Source: Bacteroidota bacterium (GTDB lineage: Bacteria; Bacteroidota; Bacteroidia; Bacteroidales; VadinHA17). From it: 19,944 bases of DNA. The position numbers were made by a program, and so were the translations under genes. The notes under the pieces were generated by a model. It was not told where the DNA came from. It saw only the letters and a program-made list of their open reading frames with translations, and did no database searches. Positions 1-7,719 of the stretch are shown here, in pieces. Within the stretch, counting starts at the first letter, position 1, and every line of letters starts with the position of its first letter. The DNA is taken from the NCBI GenBank assembly GCA_030613125.1, contig JAUWMO010000017.1, positions 1 to 19,944 on the forward strand. The letters run 5' to 3'.

Positions 1-224
1 ATCATATCTGCGGAATAGGCAACGGAGATGTGTTCGGTGGTTACGGTCATACACGACTTATAATATTTCTTTGAAACTTTTGATATTAGGTAACCTGCTG
101 ACACTCCGAGTATTAATGCAGCAATGAAGACCAAAAAATATTTACGAAAAAAATTAATAAATCTGATAAATAATTTAATCAAATCAATCTCATCAGAGTT
201 TTGTTGCTTTTTGTCACCTGTCAT
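1..224 (-). CDS. Wzz-like chain-length/tyrosine-kinase-type membrane protein, N-terminal part only
   Basis: An open frame runs from ATG at 224 to the left edge without a stop (74 codons), so the C-terminus lies outside the window. The visible protein has a short polar, acidic N-terminus, a basic patch (RFINFFRKY) and one hydrophobic helix at about residues 28-47 (FLVFIAALILGVSAGYLI), followed by KVSKKYYKS and the start of a periplasmic segment. This is the arrangement of the Wzz/chain-length-determinant N-terminal domain, which anchors proteins that control O-antigen or exopolysaccharide length in the inner membrane. A polysaccharide role would fit the glycosyltransferase two genes upstream, but that is inference. 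An exact -7 element lies about 30 bases before the start. Any inner-membrane protein with an N-terminal anchor remains possible. Confidence 0.5.
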   Translation of the reverse strand, partial: MTGDKKQQNSDEIDLIKLFIRFINFFRKYFLVFIAALILGVSAGYLISKVSKKYYKSCMTVTTEHISVAYSADM

Positions 225-253
225 TGGTTCATAATTGTTTTTAAGAAAGAAAA

Positions 254-261
254 CAAATTTA
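254..261 (-). promoter_or_regulatory. Candidate -7 promoter element (TAAATTTG) of the Wzz-like gene
   Basis: Read on the minus strand this is TAAATTTG, an exact match to the Bacteroidota TAnnTTTG element, ending 29 bases before the ATG at 224. No convincing -33 TTTG is seen at the usual 19-21 base distance, so this rests on the -7 element and its position. Confidence 0.35.
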
Positions 262-342
262 ATACTAATCAACAAATTATCATTATTATTTTGGGTATTG
301 ACAAAATGGAGGCTCTTTTAATGAGTATGATAATTGCTTTTA

Positions 343-912
343 TTATTTCCTGATTATCTCAATTTCATTATTTATACTTAGCTTTATAATTGAAGAAGGT
401 TTTCCGGGTGTAATATCTTCCTGACCCCATTTCACTATAAAATCGACTTGAGTTAATATTGATTTTTCAAGATTTTTAAAATTTACCGGATAGTTCTTCC
501 CTGAAATATTGGCAGATGTTGAGACAATGGGTTTTTTAAAGCGGGATATTAATTCCTGACAAAACTTTGTTTTACAGATCCTGATTCCAACAGACCCATC
601 TGGGTTGATAAGGTTCGGAGCAAGATTTTTTGCACCCGGGTAAATTATAGTAAGAGGTTTTTCAGCTACTCCGATTAATTCCCAGGCAATTGATGGTACT
701 ACCTCAATATAATCGCAAATCATTTCAGGCTTGTCCATTAATACAAGCATACTTTTTTGATCTTTTCTTTTTTTTAACCGGTAAATCTTTTTGACAGGCT
801 CAGAAAGCGTGGCATCACATCCAATACCCCAGATCGTATCAGTAGGATATAAAATAATTCCACTTTGTCTTAAAATATTTATAGCCTGTTCTATGGATTC
901 CTGAAATGCCAT
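343..912 (-). CDS. tsaC: L-threonylcarbamoyladenylate synthase (TsaC/YrdC/Sua5 family)
   Basis: This 189-residue protein makes threonylcarbamoyl-AMP from threonine, bicarbonate and ATP, the first step of t6A modification at position 37 of ANN-decoding tRNAs, in the cytoplasm. Family hallmarks are visible: YPTDTIWGIGCDA (about residues 22-34), the KKRKDQKS loop that contacts the nucleotide (47-54), KPLTIIYPG (85-93), GSVGIRIC (106-113) and STSANISG (131-138). The length matches the short TsaC type and not the two-domain Sua5 type (about 340 residues). It starts at ATG 912 and sits about 120 bases downstream of the glycosyltransferase gene on the same strand. Function is well supported by motifs; whether it is cotranscribed with its neighbours is unknown. 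Confidence 0.93.
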   Translation of the reverse strand: MAFQESIEQAINILRQSGIILYPTDTIWGIGCDATLSEPVKKIYRLKKRKDQKSMLVLMDKPEMICDYIEVVPSIAWELIGVAEKPLTIIYPGAKNLAPNLINPDGSVGIRICKTKFCQELISRFKKPIVSTSANISGKNYPVNFKNLEKSILTQVDFIVKWGQEDITPGKPSSIIKLSINNEIEIIRK

Positions 913-1029
913 TTAAAATGTAAAGGTTGAGATTTTATTCATTTTTATTTAATTATGCTGATTTTTTGAAAATATTTTCATGAAAAGCAAGTTTATTTAT
1001 GAACATGTCTCAAGAGTTTTTGGGTATGA

Positions 1030-1806
1030 TTATAAATCGTGAACTTTATTCTTTTTTTCAGTATTTAATCGTTTGATTTTAACATGCTTTAAATAGCTTA
1101 AAAGCGCATTTATTGAACAGACTTTTAATCCATAAAAACCCTCGAGAAATCCAAGTCTTATCACATAATCATAAAAGAATCTCCAGGTTGGATGAATAAT
1201 TATTTTCAGAACAGAAGGCTTTTGACCTGAATCAAAATAGGCCTTTGCACTGATCGTTGAAAAGTGGTTTACTTTTTTTATATGTTCGTCAACGGAGGAT
1301 TGTACGTAATGGAGCAGATTTTCTTTGATCTTATGGTGAGAAGATCCGGGTTCCAGTTTAAAGATATCATGAGGATTCACCCCTCCCCACTTTCCTTTTC
1401 TACGGTCAAATAATCTGAGTTTTCGGTCAGGATAAACTCCTGAATGTTTTAGCCACTTGCCGTAATAATTGTTCAAACGTTTAAATGAATATCCATCATA
1501 TTTCCAGTTTTGTTTAACATTCAGGATCGATTCTTTTAATTTTTCTGAAAGCACCTCATCACCATCAAGAGATAAAATATAATCAAAACTGGCCTGTTCC
1601 ATTGCCCAGTTCTTTTGTTCCTTATAACCTTCAAATTCATGTTCAATAAATTTCACATTATGTTTATGACAAATTTCTTTTGTCCTGTCTGTTGAGAATG
1701 AATCAATCACAACAATTTCATCCGCAACATCCTTGAGAGACTCCAGACATCGGTCTATATAGTTTTCTTCATTAAAGGTGATAATTACAGCGGATAATTT
1801 AAGCAT
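1030..1806 (-). CDS. Family 2 glycosyltransferase, LPS-core WaaE/KdtX type
   Basis: This 258-residue GT-A fold glycosyltransferase begins with the nucleotide-sugar-binding strand SAVIITFNEENYI (residues 5-17), then EIVVIDSFSTDRT (30-42), where most relatives have SGSTD, and the metal-binding LDGDE (80-84; the DxD is D81/D83). The downstream block NNYYGKWLKHSG...YPDRKLRLFDRRKGKWGG is typical of the subgroup that adds glucose or similar sugars to the inner core of lipopolysaccharide (WaaE/KdtX-like) and separates it from generic GT2 enzymes. There is no membrane-spanning helix, so it should act at the cytoplasmic face of the inner membrane. Start is ATG 1806. The sugar donor and acceptor cannot be read from the sequence. 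Confidence 0.85.
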   Translation of the reverse strand: MLKLSAVIITFNEENYIDRCLESLKDVADEIVVIDSFSTDRTKEICHKHNVKFIEHEFEGYKEQKNWAMEQASFDYILSLDGDEVLSEKLKESILNVKQNWKYDGYSFKRLNNYYGKWLKHSGVYPDRKLRLFDRRKGKWGGVNPHDIFKLEPGSSHHKIKENLLHYVQSSVDEHIKKVNHFSTISAKAYFDSGQKPSVLKIIIHPTWRFFYDYVIRLGFLEGFYGLKVCSINALLSYLKHVKIKRLNTEKKNKVHDL

Positions 1807-1969
1807 TAGGCAAAAAAGTTGACGTTATTCAAATAGACCATAATAATATTTTTTTAACGCAAGTTCTGTACCAAATATTTTTACGATATCGGTATGTATG
1901 AAGATAATTAGGTTATATACTTTGATTGAAGTTAAAAGGATTTATGCCTTATTTATTAAATCCAGCAGT

Positions 1970-2788
1970 TTAAACAGGGATATTATATTCCCTAAGAGCA
2001 TTATTCAAAGAGGTCTTCAGGTCAGTTGACTTTTTTCTTGTTCCAATTATTAATGCACAGGGAACCTGATATTCTCCGGCATTAAATTCTTTTGAATATG
2101 ATCCGGGGATCACAACCGATCGTTCAGGTATAAGTCCCTTATACTCTTTAGGTTCTTTCCCGGTAACATCAATAACCCTGGTGGTCTTGGTTATCACCAC
2201 ATTGGCTCCAAGTACGGCTTCTTTTTTTACTCTTGCCCCTTCCACCACAATACATCTTGAGCCAATAAAACAATTATCTTCAACAATCACCGGAGCCGCC
2301 TGTATGGGTTCCAAAACTCCTCCGATCCCAACACCACCGCTAAGATGTACATTTTTTCCTATTTGAGCACATGATCCAACCGTTGCCCATGTATCAACCA
2401 TAGTACCCTGGTCAACATATGCCCCAATATTTACATAGGAAGGCATCATTATCACACCCGAAGCCAGATAAGATCCATATCTTGCCAGTGCATGAGGAAC
2501 AACTCTAACCCCTTTTTCTTTAAAGCCGGTTTTCAATCCAATTTTATCATGAAATTCAAATGGCTTCATTTCAATTACTTCCATCTTTTGAATAGGGAAG
2601 TAAAGTATAACAGCCTTTTTAATCCATTCATTGACTATCCAAATGCCTGATTCTTCATGTGCAACACGGATTTCCCCCTTGTCAAGCAAACCAATAACTT
2701 TCCTGATCACTTCCCTGGTTTCGTGCTCTTTCAGCAATTCCCGGTTTTCCCAGGATCTTTCAACTGTTTTTATTAAATCTGAGTACAT
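1970..2788 (-). CDS. dapD: 2,3,4,5-tetrahydropyridine-2,6-dicarboxylate N-succinyltransferase
   Basis: DapD transfers succinyl from succinyl-CoA to tetrahydrodipicolinate in the succinylase branch of the diaminopimelate/lysine pathway, in the cytoplasm. The sequence shows an N-terminal helical domain and then a left-handed beta-helix of hexapeptide repeats with the family signatures MPSYVNIGAYVDQGTMVDTW, VGSCAQIGKNVHLSGGVGIG, GVLEPIQAAPVIVEDNCFIG and CALIIGTRKK near the C-terminus. I chose ATG 2788 (272 residues): it gives MYSDLIKTVERSWENR, which lines up with the E. coli start MQQLQNIIETAFERR. The longer frame begins at TTG 2812, inside an exact -7 promoter element, so that start is unlikely. 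The gene stands alone and diverges from the secreted protein gene at 2941. Confidence 0.95.
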   Translation of the reverse strand: MYSDLIKTVERSWENRELLKEHETREVIRKVIGLLDKGEIRVAHEESGIWIVNEWIKKAVILYFPIQKMEVIEMKPFEFHDKIGLKTGFKEKGVRVVPHALARYGSYLASGVIMMPSYVNIGAYVDQGTMVDTWATVGSCAQIGKNVHLSGGVGIGGVLEPIQAAPVIVEDNCFIGSRCIVVEGARVKKEAVLGANVVITKTTRVIDVTGKEPKEYKGLIPERSVVIPGSYSKEFNAGEYQVPCALIIGTRKKSTDLKTSLNNALREYNIPV

Positions 2789-2809
2789 CCTGATCTTTTT
2801 AAATTCAAA

Positions 2810-2817
2810 CAAAGGTA
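2810..2817 (-). promoter_or_regulatory. Candidate -7 promoter element (TACCTTTG) of dapD
   Basis: The minus strand reads TACCTTTG, an exact TAnnTTTG match 21 bases before ATG 2788. It overlaps the alternative TTG start at 2812, which argues for the ATG. No clear -33 element was found at the standard spacing. Confidence 0.45.
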
Positions 2818-2940
2818 TATTGAAATTGCGTTATTTTGATAACATTATTGTTTATAAAAATATCTTTCTCTGATTTTGTATCTTTAGACAAACTAATTTA
2901 ACATTCTCAAAATTAGACTAAGCAGTAAAGATTCAATTTT

Positions 2941-3708
2941 TTGAACAGGTTTATTTTTTACAATATATTGGTATTTATTACCACCTTCAATGTAACCGGA
3001 TTCGAGTTGGCAGAGCCTGACAGTCTTGTTTCTGTAAATTGCCAGTTGAAAGACCTGAGTGAAAAACACACTATTCCTTATGCTCACATCGTTAATTCAC
3101 GACTGGGTATTGGAACAACAAGTGACAGCCTTGGTTTTTTCTCTATCTATATGAGAAGGGATGATTCACTGTTTATTTCAGCCATTGGGTTTGAAGACAA
3201 ATATTTCTTCCTTCCTCAATTCTGGCCATCAAATCATTTTGCTGGTATAATTCATGTCAGAGAAAAGGTGTATTTGATAAAAGGTGTATCTGTCCAGGTT
3301 CTTGGAAGTTATCAACAGTTTAAGCAAAAGGTTTTAAATGCCAAACCTCCAAAATCTCCTGCTGAGGAAGCACAGGAATACCTTCGGGAGATATCAAATG
3401 AAGAAGCCATAAAGTGGGATAAGGTTAGAGTTGGAATAAACTTCTCTGTTAAGACTCTGGAGGAGCGAAGTTTAATAAAATTAAAGGAGTTACTTGCCGC
3501 ACAGGAAAAGAAAAAAATGATTAATAATAAATTTAATGAGGGAAACATTGGTGAGCTTACCGGTTTAAAAGGAAAAGAACTGCAGGATTTTATGAATTAT
3601 TGTAATCTGCCTGAGGATTTCTTACTAAACTCATCTGAATATGATGTGCTGGTTGAGGTGAAAAATATATATAGAGGCTATATGAATAGAAAAGTGAAAA
3701 GAAGATAA
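2941..3708 (+). CDS. Secreted hypothetical protein with carboxypeptidase-regulatory-like beta-sandwich domain
   Basis: This 255-residue protein starts at TTG 2941; an in-frame stop lies at 2926-2928 and no ATG falls between, so the non-ATG start is forced. The N-terminus (MNRFIFYNILVFITTFNVTG) looks like a signal peptide. Residues about 30-95 (CQLKDLSEKHTIPYAHI..GIGTTSDSLGFFSIYMRRDDSLFISAIGF split across the domain) match the pattern of the CarboxypepD_reg-like domain found in many Bacteroidota surface proteins: predicted strands, an A-H-I-V turn, T-SD-LGFF and SLFISAIGF. The second half (130-255) is highly charged and helical, ending in a basic tail (RKVKRR). Family members of this shape are usually uncharacterised. 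It lies about 65 bases upstream of the PLP enzyme on the same strand, possibly cotranscribed. Confidence 0.72.
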   Translation: MNRFIFYNILVFITTFNVTGFELAEPDSLVSVNCQLKDLSEKHTIPYAHIVNSRLGIGTTSDSLGFFSIYMRRDDSLFISAIGFEDKYFFLPQFWPSNHFAGIIHVREKVYLIKGVSVQVLGSYQQFKQKVLNAKPPKSPAEEAQEYLREISNEEAIKWDKVRVGINFSVKTLEERSLIKLKELLAAQEKKKMINNKFNEGNIGELTGLKGKELQDFMNYCNLPEDFLLNSSEYDVLVEVKNIYRGYMNRKVKRR

Positions 3709-3773
3709 TTATTATTGTCTGTACAAATAAATTAAAGAAGTTAAGAATAACTTTAGCAAATATTCAATCAATA

Positions 3774-4733
3774 GTGAAAATCAGAATCCCTCAATACTCT
3801 GATATTGTAAAGGCTCATAAGAGGATCAAACCATATGTTCATAATACTCATGTACTGACTTCTTCAGGCATTAATTCAATTATTGGTAGTGAGTTGTATT
3901 TCAAATGCGAGAACTTTCAGAAAGTAGGCGCATTTAAGTTCCGTGGTGCAACTAATGCAATCCTTTCACTTAGAAAAGAAGATCTGGCCCGTGGTGTGGC
4001 AACACACTCATCAGGGAATCATGCGGCAGCATTAGCCCTTGCAGCCAGAATTCAAAAAGTTCCTGCCTTTATTGTAATGCCGGAAAATGCTCCGGAAGTG
4101 AAAAAGAAAGCGGCAAAAGGATATGGGGCAAACATCACTTTTTGTGAGCCAACATTGGAGGCCAGGGAATCTACCCTTAAGAAGGTGATTTTGAAAACGG
4201 GGGCTACATTTATTCATCCATATGATAATTATGATGTAATATGCGGCCAGGGAACAGCAACCCGGGAACTCCTGGAAGAAGTGCCTGATCTGGAGGTTGT
4301 GATAGCTCCGGTTGGTGGCGGAGGATTGTTAAGCGGAAGTGCGATAGTGGCAAAATCATTAAAACCAGGGATAAGGGTAGTTGCAGCTGAACCTCAAAAT
4401 GCTGATGATGCCTTTAGGTCCTTTTATGAAAGAAAACTGATCCCATCCGTTAATCCTGAAACCATTGCTGATGGATTACTTACATCCCTGAGTCCACTTA
4501 CTTTTAGTATTATTCTGGAAAAAGTAGATGACATCCTAACTGCTACCGAAGATTCAATCATCAGGGCTATGAAATTGATCTGGGAACGCATGAAGATCAT
4601 TATTGAGCCTTCATCTGCCCTTCCGTTAGCCATTTTACTTCAACATAGAGAAAAAATCTCAGGTAAACGTATTGGTATTATAATTTCAGGCGGGAATGTA
4701 GAATTAACTAAAATGGCTTACTTTTTTCGTTGA
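3774..4733 (+). CDS. Fold-type II PLP enzyme: serine racemase / serine-threonine dehydratase type
   Basis: This 319-residue enzyme starts at GTG 3774. It should use PLP to racemise serine or deaminate serine or threonine to the 2-oxo acid plus ammonia in the cytoplasm. The PLP lysine is in AFKFRGA (about K55), the substrate loop is SSGNHAAAL (79-87), the phosphate-binding glycine loop is PVGGGGLLSG (179-188) and the C-terminal contact is ISGGNVEL. The stretch AAEPQNADDAFRS, then NPETIADG and TEDSIIRAMKLIWERMK closely resembles eukaryotic-type serine racemases, including the acidic metal-site residues. There is no ACT domain, so it is not the isoleucine-feedback biosynthetic IlvA. Its 3' end overlaps the convergent EEP gene by 26 bases. 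Racemase and dehydratase cannot be told apart by eye. Confidence 0.88.
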   Translation: MKIRIPQYSDIVKAHKRIKPYVHNTHVLTSSGINSIIGSELYFKCENFQKVGAFKFRGATNAILSLRKEDLARGVATHSSGNHAAALALAARIQKVPAFIVMPENAPEVKKKAAKGYGANITFCEPTLEARESTLKKVILKTGATFIHPYDNYDVICGQGTATRELLEEVPDLEVVIAPVGGGGLLSGSAIVAKSLKPGIRVVAAEPQNADDAFRSFYERKLIPSVNPETIADGLLTSLSPLTFSIILEKVDDILTATEDSIIRAMKLIWERMKIIIEPSSALPLAILLQHREKISGKRIGIIISGGNVELTKMAYFFR

Positions 4734-5889
4734 ATACCAGGGAACAACTAATAGGGTAATGATCAGAAAATTTCTTATGGATAGTTTTGAAATCGATTGA
4801 TCTGAATAAATCGCTGTAAAGAATATAGTCGATACGATACGAAGGGAAGATTTGTGCATATGTGTTGCCCAGTCCTTTTCCTGACTCAACAAAAGCATCA
4901 TTTAATCCTTTACTTAGAATCCGGTAAGTATATGATACCGGTGTGTCATTAAAATCGCCACAAACTATTACCTGGTAGGGTGATGCATGGATTAGTCGGG
5001 AAATTTCTTTAGACTGACCTGCACGTTTAATATAGGCATTTTTCATCCTGAAAGAAATATCCTGGATCTCCTCAATAGCCTCATCCTCAAAGGATTGGTC
5101 AATTTCAGTAAGAAACCTGATATTATCTAAGCCTAATTGAAAAGATTGCAAGTGATTATTATAGAGTCTGACTGTATCTGTACCGACAAGGATATCAGCG
5201 AAGATACTTATGTTAGATGTGTTTTTGAAACGGACTTCTCCCTTATTAATTATCGGGAATCTACTGAATATAGCAATACCATAATTCCTGCCGGAACCGG
5301 ATTTATTAACAAACTTAACATATGAGTAAGGAGTCTTTTTAAGAATTTCCTTGAAATCAGAAAGTGAAAGGCTATATAGTTTTGAAACAAGGATTTCCTG
5401 TAAACAAACAATGTCGGCGTTTTCTTCTTTAATATAGTTAAGCATTTTCCCAGCAGAACTTTTATTATTTTTCTGATTATAAAAATTGAACAGCCTCACA
5501 TTGTAAGAAAGTAGTTTGATCGGTTCGGGATTCAGATTTGCCGTTTGGTGATTTACACTATCGTTTGAGTAAGATAATTGAACATTATTAGACCCCCTGT
5601 GAAAAACCTGAAAATAATTTCCCATATGGTTCCAGCCTAAAAGAATCACTACCAGGATAAAAACCGATATCTTTTTCTTTTGGAACAGCCAGTATATAAG
5701 TAAAAAGAAATTCCCAATCAGAAAATAGGGATAGAATAATCCAAAAAAAGCGAAAATCCAAATGACTTCAGGACTTATCCAAACAGAAATATAAGCCAAA
5801 AGGATTGCTGTTACAAATAAAATTGTAAGAATAGATAAAATTAAATGGAGTAATTTTTTCAAATAGAAGGATTCATTATTTTTTATCAC
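4708..5889 (-). CDS. Membrane-anchored endonuclease/exonuclease/phosphatase (EEP) family protein
   Basis: This 393-residue protein has three hydrophobic helices (about 13-35, 40-68, 74-89) followed by a complete EEP (DNase I-like) metallohydrolase domain. Active-site positions are all present: N130 (LLSYNVRLFN), E165 (DIVCLQEI), H246 (NNHLQS), D312/N314 (VCGDFNDTP), D354 (RIDYILYS) and D376/H377 (FSDHYPIS). The domain probably faces the periplasm, though topology is inferred. Such domains cleave phosphodiesters in nucleic acids, phospholipids or inositol phosphates, and the substrate here is unknown. It starts at GTG 5889, 14 bases inside the end of the upstream rhomboid gene, which suggests translational coupling. 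It is the last gene of the mutL-rhomboid-rhomboid operon. Confidence 0.87.
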   Translation of the reverse strand: MIKNNESFYLKKLLHLILSILTILFVTAILLAYISVWISPEVIWIFAFFGLFYPYFLIGNFFLLIYWLFQKKKISVFILVVILLGWNHMGNYFQVFHRGSNNVQLSYSNDSVNHQTANLNPEPIKLLSYNVRLFNFYNQKNNKSSAGKMLNYIKEENADIVCLQEILVSKLYSLSLSDFKEILKKTPYSYVKFVNKSGSGRNYGIAIFSRFPIINKGEVRFKNTSNISIFADILVGTDTVRLYNNHLQSFQLGLDNIRFLTEIDQSFEDEAIEEIQDISFRMKNAYIKRAGQSKEISRLIHASPYQVIVCGDFNDTPVSYTYRILSKGLNDAFVESGKGLGNTYAQIFPSYRIDYILYSDLFRSIDFKTIHKKFSDHYPISCSLVFNEKSKPF

Positions 5890-6763
5890 TCATTCTGAAC
5901 AGAATTTCTTTTTCATTTTTAGTCAGACTATCATAGCCTCCTTTTGATATTTTATCCAGTATTCTGTTTATTTCTTCCTGCTCCTGCACTTTCATTCTGT
6001 TATAAGCCATGTCATTTTTCGGTGGTTTTTTATGTGTAACCTTTAGTTTCTTCCTCGGTTTAAACAGGCTGAATAAACTATCCAGGATTCGATCAAACCC
6101 TTTGCCAATGTTTTTGCCCTTTTTGTACTGAGCAGTATACAGGAATCCGAATATGGCACCGCCAATATGAGCAATTTTCCCTCCGGTATTTGTTGAAAAA
6201 TCAAGAACGGAGGTAAACAGGAATACTACTATTGCAATATATTTTATCCTTACAGGACCTATCAACACCAATTGTACAATATAATTTGGAACATACACAG
6301 CAATGGCAATTACAATAGCCATTACCGCAGCTGAGGCGCCCAAGGCTAATGACTGATTTAAAATATTCGAAAAGGCGGGAAAAACATTAAATGAGAAAAT
6401 GTATAAAAAAGCTCCTGAAAGTCCCCCCAGAAGATAAACAGTAGTAAGTTTCTTCTGGTCAAAATATTCAAGAAAAATTTTTCCAAACCAATAAAGCCAC
6501 AATAGGTTAAAGAGAATATGCAGAAAACCTTGATGCAGGAACATGTATGTTACCGGTGTCCAGAACCGGATAGCAAGATCAGGAAGATACGCAGGAACAG
6601 CTAACAGGTTAATTATATCGAAATTACCGGATTGTACACTAAAAAGAAACAGAAATATATACAAGATCTTAACCACAAGGAAAACACCAAGGTTAATATA
6701 TATAAGTTTTGTCAGGGATGAGCCTTCCCTGAATGATGCTTTTATTTCTTCAATCAAATTCAT
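5876..6763 (-). CDS. Rhomboid family intramembrane serine protease with C-terminal DUF6576-like tail
   Basis: This 295-residue protein carries a six-helix rhomboid core at about residues 15-215. The catalytic dyad is visible: S144 in LGASAAVMA and H199 in KIAHIGGAIFGF; H82 and N86 (HILFNLLW) form the usual oxyanion-stabilising pair. The serine motif is GASA where most relatives have GxSG. After the membrane core comes a basic linker and a soluble tail (255-295: RMKVQEQEEINRILDKIS, GGYDSLTKNEKEIL) of the type classed as DUF6576, common on Bacteroidota rhomboids. It should cleave transmembrane substrates within the inner membrane; no substrate is identifiable. ATG 6763 lies 4 bases after the stop of the first rhomboid gene. 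Confidence 0.9.
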   Translation of the reverse strand: MNLIEEIKASFREGSSLTKLIYINLGVFLVVKILYIFLFLFSVQSGNFDIINLLAVPAYLPDLAIRFWTPVTYMFLHQGFLHILFNLLWLYWFGKIFLEYFDQKKLTTVYLLGGLSGAFLYIFSFNVFPAFSNILNQSLALGASAAVMAIVIAIAVYVPNYIVQLVLIGPVRIKYIAIVVFLFTSVLDFSTNTGGKIAHIGGAIFGFLYTAQYKKGKNIGKGFDRILDSLFSLFKPRKKLKVTHKKPPKNDMAYNRMKVQEQEEINRILDKISKGGYDSLTKNEKEILFRMSDKK

Positions 6764-6767
6764 TTGT

Positions 6768-7511
6768 CTAATAAAAAGTTTTCTTGCTTTTTGCCCAGTA
6801 TTTGATAAGAATAAAACCGAAAATCATACCTCCAAGGTGTGCAAAATGTGCAATATTGCTGCCAGGTTGAGTAAAAGCCAAAAATAATTCGAGAACTCCA
6901 TAAAAAATTACAAAATATTTAGCACGGATAGGTATTGGAGGGAATAATAACATCAACTGTGTATTTGGAAACAGCATTCCAAAACCTAATAATACCCCAA
7001 ATACAGCTCCTGAAGCTCCTACTGTAGGAATATTAAGTAACAGGTTTAGTTTGCCCATCAGGGGATCAACAAAATTTTTTCCCTGGTTGAAAGCAATATA
7101 TCCCTCCTGGTAAACTGTCTGGATTTGTTCAGGAGTCATTTGTGCTTTTACAGATGCAACCTCTATCCAGTTTACAAAGGAATGAAGAGCTGCTGCCCCA
7201 AGGCCGGTAACAAAATAGAAAATAAAAAACCGTTTTCCGCCCCAGACACCCTCCAGAACTCTTCCAAACATCCACAAAGCGAACATATTGAAAAATATAT
7301 GACTCAGATTGCCATGCATGAACATATGGGAAATGAACTGATATGGCTGAAAATTTTGTGAAGCTGGAAAGTAAAGTGCAAGTTTCCTTGTAAGGTCTAA
7401 GCCAAAAGATCTTTCAAAAACATATGTAGCAATAAAGAACAATATATTAAGAATGATCAGGTTCTTAACTACAGGTGGAGTTGTTCCTAATGCTGATTTA
7501 AAAATATTCAT
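6768..7511 (-). CDS. Rhomboid family intramembrane serine protease
   Basis: This 247-residue integral membrane protease has the canonical GASG serine motif (S167 in TVGASGAVFG), the catalytic histidine in FAHLGGMIFGF (H225) and the H71/N75 pair (HIFFNMFALWMFG). A hydrophilic insertion of about 40 residues (115-155: SVKAQMTPEQIQTVYQEGY and following) lies before the serine helix. No soluble tail follows the last helix, unlike the second rhomboid gene immediately downstream. Start is ATG 7511, with about 208 bases of untranslated DNA before it, including a TAACTTTG element, so it may have its own promoter in addition to readthrough from mutL. Confidence 0.92.
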   Translation of the reverse strand: MNIFKSALGTTPPVVKNLIILNILFFIATYVFERSFGLDLTRKLALYFPASQNFQPYQFISHMFMHGNLSHIFFNMFALWMFGRVLEGVWGGKRFFIFYFVTGLGAAALHSFVNWIEVASVKAQMTPEQIQTVYQEGYIAFNQGKNFVDPLMGKLNLLLNIPTVGASGAVFGVLLGFGMLFPNTQLMLLFPPIPIRAKYFVIFYGVLELFLAFTQPGSNIAHFAHLGGMIFGFILIKYWAKSKKTFY

Positions 7512-7659
7512 AAATTATTAGTTATTTAATCATTTTGTACAAGCAGATTTTTAAATCAATAAAAATAATAATAGCTGTAATTAGTTAATATATCTTATTC
7601 TGAAATGTGAAAAAAGCCTGGAAGAACAAATTGTTTAAATCCAGCAACAATACTTGAGC

Positions 7660-7667
7660 CAAAGTTA
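7660..7667 (-). promoter_or_regulatory. Candidate internal -7 promoter element (TAACTTTG) ahead of the rhomboid pair
   Basis: Within the 208-base gap between mutL and the first rhomboid gene the minus strand reads TAACTTTG, an exact TAnnTTTG match. It lies about 150 bases before ATG 7511, so it would imply a long leader. An 11-base palindrome, GACAAATTGTC (7695-7705), sits 27 bases upstream of it. No good -33 box was found. Confidence 0.28.
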
Positions 7668-7719
7668 TAAATTCCTTTGAAAACCCGTAATTGCGACAAA
7701 TTGTCATAAGAGTAAATAT

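Noticed and set aside
275..335. 9-bp inverted repeat AATTATCAT / ATGATAATT downstream of tsaC
   Set aside because: The arms are 43 bases apart and AT-rich; too weak to call a terminator.
2789..2812. TTG-initiated extension of dapD (8 extra residues)
   Set aside because: It overlaps an exact -7 promoter element, and the ATG at 2788 aligns with the N-terminus of known DapD.
6543..6887. 114-codon plus-strand frame across the rhomboid junction
   Set aside because: It lies antisense to both rhomboid genes and shows no recognisable protein features.
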